DNA of 41,599 nucleotides from Burkholderiaceae bacterium (GTDB lineage: Bacteria > Pseudomonadota > Gammaproteobacteria > Burkholderiales > Burkholderiaceae_D), in NCBI GenBank assembly GCA_023653025.1, contig JAMNXS010000020.1, positions 1-41,599 on the forward strand, given 5' to 3'. Shown piece after piece: positions 1 through 8,617 of the stretch. Positions within the stretch are counted from its first letter, which is position 1. Each line of letters begins with the position of its first letter. Under the pieces are notes generated by a model that was given only the letters and a program-made list of their open reading frames with translations, was not told where the DNA came from and ran no database searches. The position numbers and the translations under genes were made by a program.

Positions 1-27
1 CGGGTCGGTCCGCCTGCCCGGCAAACC

Positions 28-978
28 TCAGGCAGCGAGCAGGTCGGCCACGCTGTCGTTGTGCCGGCTCTTGCGCTCCCGGACGTGCTGGGCGCACTGT
101 GCTGCGAGCAGGCGGCTCATCATCTTCAGGTCCTTTTCTTCGAGCCGCAGCGCGGCATCGACCCAGCTGAGGGCGATGTTGGTCAACTCCTGATGCGTGA
201 CCGGCCATGCCTGCTGTCGCCACTGGTAGATCGCGCGCGCGCCGTTCAGATGTCGCCGGCGCTTCTGGATCAGCTCGTTCACCACGCGCTCGCCTTCTCC
301 CGCCGGCGCCAGCACATCGACGATGCCCATGTCCAGGCATTGTTCGGCGGTGTAGATGTTTCCGCTCAAGATCAGTTCTTCAGCCTTGCGCAGGCCGATG
401 CGCCGCGCAAGAAAACTGTAGGCGCCCATGCCGGGGCACAGGTTGAACAGAATTTCGGGCAAGCCCATCCGGCTGCCCGCTTCTGCAACGACGATGTCGC
501 TCGACAGCGCAATCTCGAGGCCGCCGCCGAGGGCATCGCCCTGGACCAGCGAAATCGTGATGATCGATGCATCGTATCCGCTGATCCGTATGAATAGGCT
601 GTCGATACAGGACATCGCATAATTCAGCAGGCCCTCGCGATCGCGTTCGCGGATCAGGTTGAGAAACAGTTTCAGGTCGCCTCCGAGGCTGAAGATGCCG
701 GGACGACGCGATGCGATGACCGAAAAATCGACGGCAACCCATGCATCGCCGTGCGCATGCTTTCCCTGATGCCGCTGCAACTCGCCGGCGCCGAAGTACA
801 ACTCTTCCAGCATGTCCTGGTTGAAGCAGGGCACGCCGATCGGCTTCATGTAAGTCCATAGCGTCTGCAGGGCAGGGTCGTAGGCAACATCGACTTGCTG
901 GAGCTGGCGGCGCGGCCAGAGGGACGACGGGTTGGCAAGACGGGGTGCGATATCGGTGATTTCGGTGGTCATCAACAT
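28..978 (-). CDS. rpfF: DSF synthase-like enoyl-CoA hydratase/isomerase family protein (RpfF-like)
   Basis: A 316-residue crotonase-fold protein. Known RpfF enzymes make cis-2-unsaturated fatty acid signals (DSF family) from acyl-ACP by dehydration and thioester cleavage, using two glutamates 20 residues apart. Here GGGLEIALSSD places Glu155 and GLPEILFNL places Glu175, the same spacing as E141/E161 of Xanthomonas RpfF. The oxyanion-hole region is SLGGDLKLF (about 97-105). The start is the ATG at 978, with an AAGGAG six bases upstream; an in-frame upstream Met at 1011 has no such site. The N-terminus is roughly 20-25 residues longer than that of RpfF. No rpfC, rpfG or rpfR partner lies to the right, and the left side is cut by the window edge. 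An ordinary enoyl-CoA hydratase is possible, but the residue pair and the N-terminal style favour DSF synthase. Confidence 0.78.
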   Translation of the reverse strand: MLMTTEITDIAPRLANPSSLWPRRQLQQVDVAYDPALQTLWTYMKPIGVPCFNQDMLEELYFGAGELQRHQGKHAHGDAWVAVDFSVIASRRPGIFSLGGDLKLFLNLIRERDREGLLNYAMSCIDSLFIRISGYDASIITISLVQGDALGGGLEIALSSDIVVAEAGSRMGLPEILFNLCPGMGAYSFLARRIGLRKAEELILSGNIYTAEQCLDMGIVDVLAPAGEGERVVNELIQKRRRHLNGARAIYQWRQQAWPVTHQELTNIALSWVDAALRLEEKDLKMMSRLLAAQCAQHVRERKSRHNDSVADLLAA

Positions 979-1534
979 GGTTTGCTCCTTCGGTCGTGAG
1001 TAGTGGCGCACACGTCGGTACCCTGGGTATCGACGGGCGGCTTGGGCATGCTTGCCTTCGTTCTTCCCCCTTTTCCTCTTGTCCCGATCCTTTCACGCCA
1101 TCCGAGCCGCGTCGGAGAACGCGCCAGGCCGGCGGAAAACCCGCTGATTCCGCCCGCGCCTGACGTTCCGAACGGCTGTGCCGTTTTGATTTTTCTTGTA
1201 CCGGAGAACAAGGCTTTTTATCCTTGCTCAAGATTTTGGTTTCGGGTGGAGTTTAGGAAAATCCGACCAGCGTCGAGGAGCCGTTAGCAGATGTCGCCAG
1301 ACGGCTAATAATGCTCGCGCACTGCTTGCGCTCGTATCGGTTCACGCGACCAGCCGCCCGGACGCAGATCCGCGCGCGCGCAATCCGGGTCGCGCAACCG
1401 GCTCTGCGTTGAACGTCAGCGGGCAGACGGCAGTCGTCGCTCGCACGAAAGTCGGTCGCTTTGCGTAGGGTAGGGTCGGGAGCGGGCGATACGCGCCGAG
1501 GGCGGCCGCCGGCGCGGTGCGCCGGTGAGCCGGC
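979..1534. other. Gene-free region upstream of the DSF synthase-like gene
   Basis: About 555 bases with no convincing gene. Short open frames exist on both strands but have no family signature or ribosome site. The stretch from about 1170 to 1265 is less GC-rich than its surroundings and probably carries the promoter of the leftward rpfF-like gene. It also holds a plus-strand hairpin (AACGGC-TGT-GCCGTT, 1171-1185) followed by a T-rich run, which looks like a terminator although no plus-strand gene precedes it. No clear -35/-10 pair was found. Confidence 0.5.
1509..1525 (-). terminator. Possible hairpin terminator after panB
   Basis: A perfect 7-bp stem (CCGGCGC / GCGCCGG) with a 3-base loop lies 10 bases past the panB stop. 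It has no U-tract, so it is at best a weak intrinsic terminator. Confidence 0.3.
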
Positions 1535-2350
1535 TCAGAAGCTGTGTTCGGCTGCAGGGAAGCGGCGATCCCTCACCGCCTGCACATAGGCGCGCACGGC
1601 GCCCTCGATGCTCGTCTGGCCGTCCATGAAGTTCTGCACGAACTTCGGCCGGTGGCCGGGGAAGACGCCGAGCATGTCATGCATGACCAGTACCTGGCCC
1701 GAGCAGTCGACGCCGGCGCCGATGCCTATCGTCGGGATGGCGAGCGCGGAAGTGACGGAGGCGGCGAGGGTGGCCGGTATCGCCTCCAGCACCAGCAGCG
1801 ACGCGCCAGCCTCCTGCAGCGCCAGCGCATCGGCCAGCAATTGGTCGGCAGCCGACGCGGTCTTGCCCTGCACCTTGAACCCGCCCAGCTGATGCACGGA
1901 TTGCGGCGTCAGTCCGAGGTGTGCGCAGACCGGCATGCCGCGCTCGACCAGCATCTTCACCGTCGGCGCCAGCCACTCGCCGCCCTCGAGCTTGACCATC
2001 TCGCCGCCGGCGCGCAGCAGCAACTCGGCGTTGCGCATTGCCTGTTCGGGTGTGTTGAAGCTGCCGAAGGGCAGGTCGGCCACCAGCAGCGGCGCTTGCA
2101 CCGTGCGTGCGACGCAGGCCGTGTGATAGGCAATGTCGTCGATCGTCACCGGCAGGGTCGTGCGATGCCCCTGCACGACCATGCCGAGCGAGTCGCCGAC
2201 CAGCAGCGTATCGACGCCGCACTGCTCCATCAGCGCGGCGAAGCTGGCGTCGTAGCAGGTCAGCATCGTGATCTTGTCGCCGGCCGCGCGCATCTGCGCC
2301 AGCGTCGTGATGGTGACCTTCTTGCGCGGGGTTATCGTCTGGGTGCTCAT
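1535..2350 (-). CDS. panB: 3-methyl-2-oxobutanoate hydroxymethyltransferase
   Basis: Transfers a hydroxymethyl group from methylene-tetrahydrofolate to 2-oxoisovalerate to give ketopantoate, the first committed step of pantothenate and CoA synthesis, in the cytosol. The 271-residue TIM-barrel protein has the usual family length. Recognisable blocks are [12 protein letters not shown] near residue 27, the Mg-binding [19 protein letters not shown], the VKLEGG segment, HLGLTPQ, and IGIGAG[14 protein letters not shown] toward the C-terminus. The start ATG has GGAGAA upstream, placed inside the end of the kinase gene. It is the last gene of the leftward run that begins at the AI-2E-type gene. The folate link with nearby folK is thematic only. 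Confidence 0.97.
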   Translation of the reverse strand: MSTQTITPRKKVTITTLAQMRAAGDKITMLTCYDASFAALMEQCGVDTLLVGDSLGMVVQGHRTTLPVTIDDIAYHTACVARTVQAPLLVADLPFGSFNTPEQAMRNAELLLRAGGEMVKLEGGEWLAPTVKMLVERGMPVCAHLGLTPQSVHQLGGFKVQGKTASAADQLLADALALQEAGASLLVLEAIPATLAASVTSALAIPTIGIGAGVDCSGQVLVMHDMLGVFPGHRPKFVQNFMDGQTSIEGAVRAYVQAVRDRRFPAAEHSF

Positions 2351-2354
2351 GGTT

Positions 2355-2996
2355 TCATTCTCCGCGATTGAAGAATTCGCGCTTTCCGCGCATGCCGGCG
2401 ATGCGCTGCATCAGCAACGCGAAATCTTCACCGCGCTCGATCGGGTTCAGGTGTTCCGCATTCACCATCAGCAGTGGCGACGCGTCATAGTGATGGAAGA
2501 AGCGGCTGTAGCCTTCGCACAGCCGCTGCAGGTAGGACTCGGAGATGCCGGACTCGCTCGGCACGCCGCGGCGGCGGATGCGGTCGGCCAGCGTCGCGGG
2601 CGCCGCCTGCAGGTAGATCACGAGGTCGGGACGCGGCGCTCCCCGGGTCAGGTGGTCGAACATCTGGCGGTACAGGTTCAGCTCGTCGTCGGCCAGCGTC
2701 AGGGCGGCGAAGATCGGGTCCTTGTCGAGCAGGAAGTCGGATACCACCGGCGCGGAGAACAGGTCGGTCTGCGCCAGGTCGCGCAGCTGGTTCATCCGCT
2801 GGAACAGGAAGAACATCTGGGTCGGCAGCGCGTAGCGGGCCGAGTCGCGATAAAAACGCTCGAGGAAAGGATTGTCCTGCGGCTGCTCGAGCAGCGGCTG
2901 GGCGCCGGACTCGGTTGCAATGCGCCGCGCAAGACTGGTCTTGCCGACGCCGATCGGACCCTCGACGACGATGTAGCGGTATTTGGCCAGGTTCAT
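2355..2996 (-). CDS. Deoxynucleoside kinase family protein
   Basis: A 213-residue P-loop kinase of the deoxyguanosine/deoxyadenosine kinase family, which phosphorylates salvaged deoxynucleosides. The Walker A loop GPIGVGKT is at residues 13-20, followed by the [13 protein letters not shown] segment, a TQMFFLFQR helix, the SDFLLDKD motif, and a [21 protein letters not shown] stretch typical of the lid region. The start at 2996 was chosen because the family begins just before [13 protein letters not shown]; an alternative Met at 3032 would add 12 unusual residues, and neither start has a strong ribosome site. It sits between folK and panB with a 4-base gap to panB, an order common in Burkholderiales. 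The preferred base cannot be told from sequence alone. Confidence 0.87.
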   Translation of the reverse strand: MNLAKYRYIVVEGPIGVGKTSLARRIATESGAQPLLEQPQDNPFLERFYRDSARYALPTQMFFLFQRMNQLRDLAQTDLFSAPVVSDFLLDKDPIFAALTLADDELNLYRQMFDHLTRGAPRPDLVIYLQAAPATLADRIRRRGVPSESGISESYLQRLCEGYSRFFHHYDASPLLMVNAEHLNPIERGEDFALLMQRIAGMRGKREFFNRGE

Positions 2997-3056
2997 GGGC
3001 GACGATGATACGTGATTGTCATTGCAGATCAACCACTGCCCTGTGCTCGCATGTCG

Positions 3057-3554
3057 TCAGGCCGGCGCGGGCGGCAGGGACCGGATGGCCTGTCCCTGGA
3101 CTGCCGACAAAAACTGGCGCGCTGCGCCGCGGCCCGGAATCCTGACTTCCGGCGCGAGTTCGAGCAGCGGCAGCAGCACGAACGCGCGCGTGCTCATGCG
3201 CGGATGAGGCACTTCGAGGCCGGGCTCGTCGATCACGGCATCGCCATACAGCAGCAAGTCGAGGTCGAGGGTGCGCGGCGCGTTGCGAAACGGCCGCTCG
3301 CGGCCGAAGGACAGCTCGACGGCCTGCAGCCCCTGCAGCAGAGTCCGCGCGTCGAGCGCCGTGTCGAGGCGCGCGACCGCATTAACGAAGTCGTCGCCGC
3401 CGGCATCGACCGGCGCGCTGCAGTAAAACGAGGAAACTGCGCCCAGCGTCGTTTGCGGCAGCGAGCGCAGGGCCTGCAGCGCGTCGCGCAGCGCCTGCGC
3501 CGGATCGCCGAGATTGGCGCCCAGGCCGACATAGGCGGCCACGGTTGCCGTCAT
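3057..3554 (-). CDS. folK: 2-amino-4-hydroxy-6-hydroxymethyldihydropteridine pyrophosphokinase
   Basis: Transfers pyrophosphate from ATP to 6-hydroxymethyl-7,8-dihydropterin in folate synthesis. The 165-residue protein has the HPPK N-terminal block AYVGLGANLGDP, the SSFYCSAPVDAGG-DDFVNAVARLDT loop, the ATP-contacting FGRERPFRNAPRTLDLDLLLYG motif and the C-terminal VPHPRMSTRAFVLLPL. The start at 3554 makes an ATGA overlap with the pcnB stop, indicating translational coupling. An upstream in-frame extension overlaps pcnB and is only an arginine-rich shadow. Confidence 0.96.
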   Translation of the reverse strand: MTATVAAYVGLGANLGDPAQALRDALQALRSLPQTTLGAVSSFYCSAPVDAGGDDFVNAVARLDTALDARTLLQGLQAVELSFGRERPFRNAPRTLDLDLLLYGDAVIDEPGLEVPHPRMSTRAFVLLPLLELAPEVRIPGRGAARQFLSAVQGQAIRSLPPAPA

Positions 3555-4909
3555 TCCGGCGCGCTCTCGCCGTTGGCCTTGCTGCGGCCGCGTCCGCCGC
3601 GCCGGCGCCGGCGCTTGGCGGCCGGCTCGGCTTCCTCGGCCGGCTTTTTCGACAGCAGCGCCTCGCGGCCGGGGCCGTCGGCGTCGATGAAATCGGTCCA
3701 CCAGTCGCCGACCTCGGCATCGAGTTCGCCCGACGCGCAGCGCAGCAGCAGGAAGTCATAGCCGGCGCGCAGGCGCGGATGCTCGAGCAGTTTGTGCGGT
3801 GCCTTGCCGACCCGGCGCTCGAAGCGCGGCTGCATGGCCCAGATGTCGCGCATGTCGGTGGCGATGCGGCGCTGGATCGCGAGCTTCTCGGTCTGGCCGT
3901 CGAGCACGTCGTCGGCTGCCAGGTGCAGCGCCGGGATCGGATATTCGCCGGCGGCCTTGTAGGCATTCCACTTTTCCAGCACCTGGTGCCACAGCAGCGA
4001 TGCGAACAGAAAGCCGGGCGACACCGGCTTGCCGTCACGCACGCGCTCGTCGGTATTGGCCAGCGCCAGCGTGACGAAGCGCTCGCCGAGCGGCTGCTCG
4101 AGCACCACGTCGAGTAGCGGCAGCAGGCCATGGTGCAGGCCCTCCTGGCGCAGCTGCCGCAGGCAGGCCATCGCATGCCCGCTCATCAGCAGCTTTAGCA
4201 TCTCGTCGAACACGCGTGCGGCAGGCACGTTGTTGATCAGCGGCGCCATCACCTTGATTGGCGCCCGCGTCGGGCCGGCGATCGAGAAGCCGAGCTTGGC
4301 CGCAAAGCGCACCACGCGCAGCATGCGCACCGGGTCTTCGCGGAAGCGTGCTTCCGGCACGCCGATGATGCGCAGCGTCTTGCTGCGAATGTCCTTCATC
4401 CCGCCGTGGTAATCGAGCACCTGCTGGCGCGCGGGATCGTAGTACATCGCATTGATGGTGAAGTCGCGCCGCTCGGCATCTTCGTGCTGCTCGCCGAAGG
4501 TGTTGTCGCGCAGGACGCGGCCATGCGCGTCCTTGGGCGCGTCGTCCGACGACGCGCCGCGGAAGGTCGTGACCTCGATCAGTTCCTGCCCGAACATCAC
4601 ATGCACGATCTGGAAGCGGCGGCCGATGATGAAGGCGCGGCGGAACAGGCGCTTGACTTCCTCGGGCGTGGCATTGGTGGCGACGTCGAAATCTTTCGGC
4701 CGGTGGCCGAGCACGAGATCGCGCACGGCGCCGCCGACGATGAACGCCTTGAAGCCGGCCTGCTGCAGCGTCTGCGTGACGCGGACTGCGTTCGGCGGCA
4801 CGTCGTCGAGCCGGATGCCGTGATCGGACGGGCCGAACACCACGGGCTCGGTGGCCTTGCCGGGGGCCGGCGACACGCCGAGGATGCGGCGGATGAGTTT
4901 CTTGATCAT
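3551..4909 (-). CDS. pcnB: Polynucleotide adenylyltransferase (poly(A) polymerase I)
   Basis: Adds 3' poly(A) tails to RNA and thereby promotes decay. The 452-residue protein belongs to the class II nucleotidyltransferases: FIVGGAVRDLVLG (about 55-67) and KDFDVATNATPEEVKRLFRR carry the G-G-x-x-R and D-x-D metal-binding elements, followed by VEVTTFRG, RRDFTINAMYYD, and the REDPVRMLRVVRFAAKLGF helix of the head domain. This fits PAP I rather than a CCA-adding enzyme because of the long C-terminal region ending in a basic, Arg/Lys-rich tail (KRRRRRGGRGRSK). It is 6 bases downstream of the HAD gene and overlaps folK by 4 bases. Confidence 0.93.
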   Translation of the reverse strand: MIKKLIRRILGVSPAPGKATEPVVFGPSDHGIRLDDVPPNAVRVTQTLQQAGFKAFIVGGAVRDLVLGHRPKDFDVATNATPEEVKRLFRRAFIIGRRFQIVHVMFGQELIEVTTFRGASSDDAPKDAHGRVLRDNTFGEQHEDAERRDFTINAMYYDPARQQVLDYHGGMKDIRSKTLRIIGVPEARFREDPVRMLRVVRFAAKLGFSIAGPTRAPIKVMAPLINNVPAARVFDEMLKLLMSGHAMACLRQLRQEGLHHGLLPLLDVVLEQPLGERFVTLALANTDERVRDGKPVSPGFLFASLLWHQVLEKWNAYKAAGEYPIPALHLAADDVLDGQTEKLAIQRRIATDMRDIWAMQPRFERRVGKAPHKLLEHPRLRAGYDFLLLRCASGELDAEVGDWWTDFIDADGPGREALLSKKPAEEAEPAAKRRRRRGGRGRSKANGESAPE

Positions 4910-4915
4910 CTCTCG

Positions 4916-5590
4916 TTATTCTGAAAACAGCTGCAGGATGGGCCAGCCGTTCGCCTCTGCATGGCGGGCCAGGGCGGCGTTCGGGTTGGTGGCCACTGGA
5001 TGGGAGACCACGGACAGCAGCGGTATGTCGTTCTGCGAGTCGCTGTAGAAAGTGCTGCGCTCGAAATCGCCGAGGCGCCTGCCGAGCGTGGCCAGCCATG
5101 CATCGGTCCCGGCCACCTTGCCGGCGCCGAAGGTCGGGCTGCCCAGCAGGCGACCGGTGAGCTCGCCGTCGGCGCCGAGCTCCGGCTCGGGCGCGACCAG
5201 GTGGTCGATGCCGAATGCGCGCGCAATCGGGCCGGTGACGAAGCGGTTGGTCGCGGTGATGATGGCCAGCAGGTCGCCGTTGGCACGGTGCCTGTCCACC
5301 AGTTCGCGCGCCGCGTCACGCATGGCCGGACGGATCACCTCGTCCATGAACTGGCCATGCCAGGCGTCGAGCTGCGCGCGCGGGAAGCGGGCCAGCGTGC
5401 CGAGCGCGAACTCGAGGTAAGCGACCGGGTTCAGCGTACCGTTCTGGTACTGGGCAAAGAACTCCGCGTTGCGCGCGGTGAAGCTCACCGGGTCGACGGC
5501 ACCGACGCGGCACAGGAACTGGCCCCACTCGTAGTCGGAGTCGATCGGCAGCAGCGTATGGTCGAGGTCGAAAAGCGCGAGGTTCATCAT
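4916..5590 (-). CDS. HAD-IB family phosphatase (SerB-like)
   Basis: A 224-residue haloacid-dehalogenase hydrolase of the IB group. The nucleophile motif FDLDHT is near the N-terminus, motif II is the Thr of IITATN, motif III is the Lys in FGAGKV, and motif IV is YSDSQNDIPLL. The alpha-helical cap between motifs I and II is like that of phosphoserine phosphatase-related enzymes. The substrate is unknown; homologues are often annotated only as HAD-IB hydrolase. The start is one of two adjacent ATGs: the outer one (5590) overlaps the hda stop as ATGA, so coupling is expected. The pcnB start follows 6 bases after its stop. Confidence 0.88.
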   Translation of the reverse strand: MMNLALFDLDHTLLPIDSDYEWGQFLCRVGAVDPVSFTARNAEFFAQYQNGTLNPVAYLEFALGTLARFPRAQLDAWHGQFMDEVIRPAMRDAARELVDRHRANGDLLAIITATNRFVTGPIARAFGIDHLVAPEPELGADGELTGRLLGSPTFGAGKVAGTDAWLATLGRRLGDFERSTFYSDSQNDIPLLSVVSHPVATNPNAALARHAEANGWPILQLFSE

Positions 5591-6270
5591 GGGGTGGCGG
5601 TATCGCTCAGCTGTAGCAGTTCGCGCAGCAGCGGCATCGTGATCGGGCGCTGGGTTTCCAGCGAATAGCGGTCGAGCGCGTCGAGCATGGTCGACAGCGA
5701 TTGCATGTCGCGCCGGAAGTGAGTCAGCAGGTAGGGCAGCACGCCGGCCGACAGCGACAGGCCGCGTGCGAGCGCGGACTGCGCCAGCGCATCGATCTTT
5801 TCGTCGTCGGACAGGCCGTGCACCTGGTAGACCAGTCCCCAGCCGAGCCGGGTGCGCAAATCTTCGCGCAGCGGCAGCTGCGCCGGCGGCAGGACGGCCG
5901 CGGCCACCAGCAGGCCGCCGTTGTCCTGCACCTGGTTGTACAGATTGAAGGCCGCATGCTGCTGGCGCTCGCTGAACTGTTCGCAGTCGTCGAGCAGGTA
6001 CAGTGGGCAGCCGGCCGACCAGGCGAATTCGCGCGACGACATCGGCGGCGACAGGTAGCGTGCCGGGCCACTCGCCTTCAGCGCTTGCAGCAGATGCGAC
6101 TTGCCCGCGCCGGAGTCGCCCCATAGGGTGACGAAGCGCTGGTCCGGTGTGTTTGCGCCGAGGTCGGCGATGCGGCGCAGGAGGGCGGCGAGTTCCTGGT
6201 TTCTGCCGATGACAAAGCTGTCCAGGGTTTGCGGCCGGGCCGCGCCCCAGTCGAGCAGCAACTGCCTCAT
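5587..6270 (-). CDS. hda: DnaA regulatory inactivator Hda
   Basis: A 227-residue DnaA-related AAA+ protein. Hda with the DNA-loaded sliding clamp stimulates ATP hydrolysis by DnaA and so prevents re-initiation of replication. The N-terminal RQLLLDW resembles the clamp-binding motif of Hda. Walker A is GDSGAGKS (51-58), Walker B is LYLLDD (90-95), and the C-terminal part has the sensor/lid helices (FRRDMQSLSTMLDALDRYSL). The length matches Hda and not DnaA, since the DNA-binding domain IV is absent. The start ATG at 6270 overlaps the stop of the upstream membrane protein (ATGA), and the stop overlaps the HAD start, so all three are coupled. Confidence 0.92.
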   Translation of the reverse strand: MRQLLLDWGAARPQTLDSFVIGRNQELAALLRRIADLGANTPDQRFVTLWGDSGAGKSHLLQALKASGPARYLSPPMSSREFAWSAGCPLYLLDDCEQFSERQQHAAFNLYNQVQDNGGLLVAAAVLPPAQLPLREDLRTRLGWGLVYQVHGLSDDEKIDALAQSALARGLSLSAGVLPYLLTHFRRDMQSLSTMLDALDRYSLETQRPITMPLLRELLQLSDTATP

Positions 6271-7334
6271 GATTGATTGTAAAAACTGCTGTTCAGATAA
6301 TGTCGGCGCAAACGGCCGAAAACGACCGAGAGTATAGCCGACGCTGGCAGCGCCAAGAGAATGCCGACGAAGCCGAACAGTTGTCCGAATGCCAGCAATG
6401 CGAAGATCACGGTCAGCGGATGCAGGCCGATACGCTCGCCGACCAGTCGCGGCGTCAGGTAGAAACTCTCGATGAACTGGCCGATTCCGTAGACCACCGC
6501 CACGGCCGCCAGCCCGTACCAGCCGTCGAACTGCAGCAGCGCGGCGACGATGGCAAGCACCAGTCCGAGGCCGAAGCCGATGTAGGGAATGAAAACCAGC
6601 AGCCCGGTCAGCATGCCGACCGGCAGCGCGATGTCGAAGCCGGCGATTGCCAGTCCGGCCGAGTAGTAGGCTGCCAGCAGGAACATGACCAGCAGTTGGC
6701 CGCGCAGGTACTGGGCCAGCAACTGGTCTGCTTCGGTTGCCATCTCGGTCACTTGCGGACTCCAGCGGCGCGGGACAGTCTCGCCGATGCGGGCGATGAC
6801 CCGATGCCAGTCGAGCAGCAGGTAGAACAGGACGATCGGGATCAGGAACAGCGTCGCCGCCCAGCCCATCAGGGCGCTGCCGCCAATGCGCAGCCAGGTC
6901 AGCACGGCCGAGGTGGCGCCGTCGCCGGCGGTGAGCCGGGTGGCGACCGCCTTCTGCAGGGCCGCGAAATCCAGCCGTCCGCCCGCGCCCATCTGCCGCA
7001 GCCAGGGCCCGATCGCAGCATCGATCTTGGCCAACAGCACCGGTATTCGCTCCCGCAGCAACGGCAGTTCGTCGGCCAGGATGGGCAGCACGACCAGCAC
7101 CAGCGCGGCGATCGCCAGGCCGAGCGCCACGATGGCCACCAGCACGCCCAGCACGCGCGGCACGCGGCGGCGCTCCATCCAGTCCACGCCCGGGTTCAGC
7201 ACGTAGCCGATGATGATGGCCGCCACGAAGGGCGTCAGCACCGGCGTGAGCAGCCACAGCAGGAACAGGAAAACCACGCCGACCGACAGCCACAGCAGGG
7301 TCTGGCGTTGCTCGGACTTGAAGGTGTTCGGCAT
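6267..7334 (-). CDS. AI-2E family transporter-like membrane protein (PerM/YdiK-like)
   Basis: A 355-residue integral membrane protein of the AI-2 exporter/PerM superfamily. Hydrophobic segments near the N-terminus (LLWLSVGVVFLFLLWLLTPVL; PFVAAIIIGYVLNPG) precede the conserved R-R-x-P-R-V-L-G-V-L-V region, a cytoplasmic/periplasmic stretch, then a second set of membrane helices ending with the family's LVGERIGLHPL motif and FAxLAFGQLFGFVG. Transport substrates are known for few members, so no function is assigned. The start at 7334 is the Met just before the first helix; upstream in-frame Mets run into the purM promoter region. It heads the leftward operon and is divergent from purM. Confidence 0.85.
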   Translation of the reverse strand: MPNTFKSEQRQTLLWLSVGVVFLFLLWLLTPVLTPFVAAIIIGYVLNPGVDWMERRRVPRVLGVLVAIVALGLAIAALVLVVLPILADELPLLRERIPVLLAKIDAAIGPWLRQMGAGGRLDFAALQKAVATRLTAGDGATSAVLTWLRIGGSALMGWAATLFLIPIVLFYLLLDWHRVIARIGETVPRRWSPQVTEMATEADQLLAQYLRGQLLVMFLLAAYYSAGLAIAGFDIALPVGMLTGLLVFIPYIGFGLGLVLAIVAALLQFDGWYGLAAVAVVYGIGQFIESFYLTPRLVGERIGLHPLTVIFALLAFGQLFGFVGILLALPASAILSVVFGRLRRHYLNSSFYNQS

Positions 7335-7363
7335 AGGGAGGTCGGAGCGCAGGGCCGTTTTGG

Positions 7364-7369
7364 TAAAAT
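7364..7369 (+). promoter_or_regulatory. Candidate -10 element for purM
   Basis: TAAAAT in a locally A-rich patch of the 122-base divergent region between the AI-2E-type gene and purM, about 90 bases before the purM start. No good -35 hexamer is visible at the expected distance, so this is tentative. Confidence 0.35.
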
Positions 7370-7456
7370 AAGGCCCTTCGCGGCGCCTTGTCATAGGGGC
7401 AAGCGCCCATTCTACCGTTTCCGTCGTCCAGCCCCGTTCACCCGGACCATCCTGCC

Positions 7457-8500
<1,044 letters not shown>

Positions 8501-8521
8501 ATCGATCGACAGTGTTTCAAC

Positions 8522-8552
8522 CGCCAAAGGCCGCAGCATGCGGCCTTTGGCG
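8522..8552. terminator. Bidirectional hairpin between purM and the symporter gene
   Basis: A perfect 14-bp inverted repeat (CGCCAAAGGCCGCA and its complement) with a 3-base loop, 21 bases after the purM stop and about 65 bases after the end of the convergent symporter gene. It lacks a clean U-tract, but its length and placement fit a terminator working in both directions. Confidence 0.65.
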
Positions 8553-8617
8553 CAATGATGTCGCGCGCGCAGGAATGCAGCACCAGCGACGCATTCCGCT
8601 TGCGAGCAGAGAAGGCG

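Noticed and set aside
1171-1198. Plus-strand terminator-like hairpin with T-run
   Set aside because: No plus-strand gene precedes it; probably part of the rpfF-like upstream region.
1003-1468. Small plus-strand open frames upstream of the rpfF-like gene
   Set aside because: No ribosome site, no domain, and composition unlike the coding neighbours.
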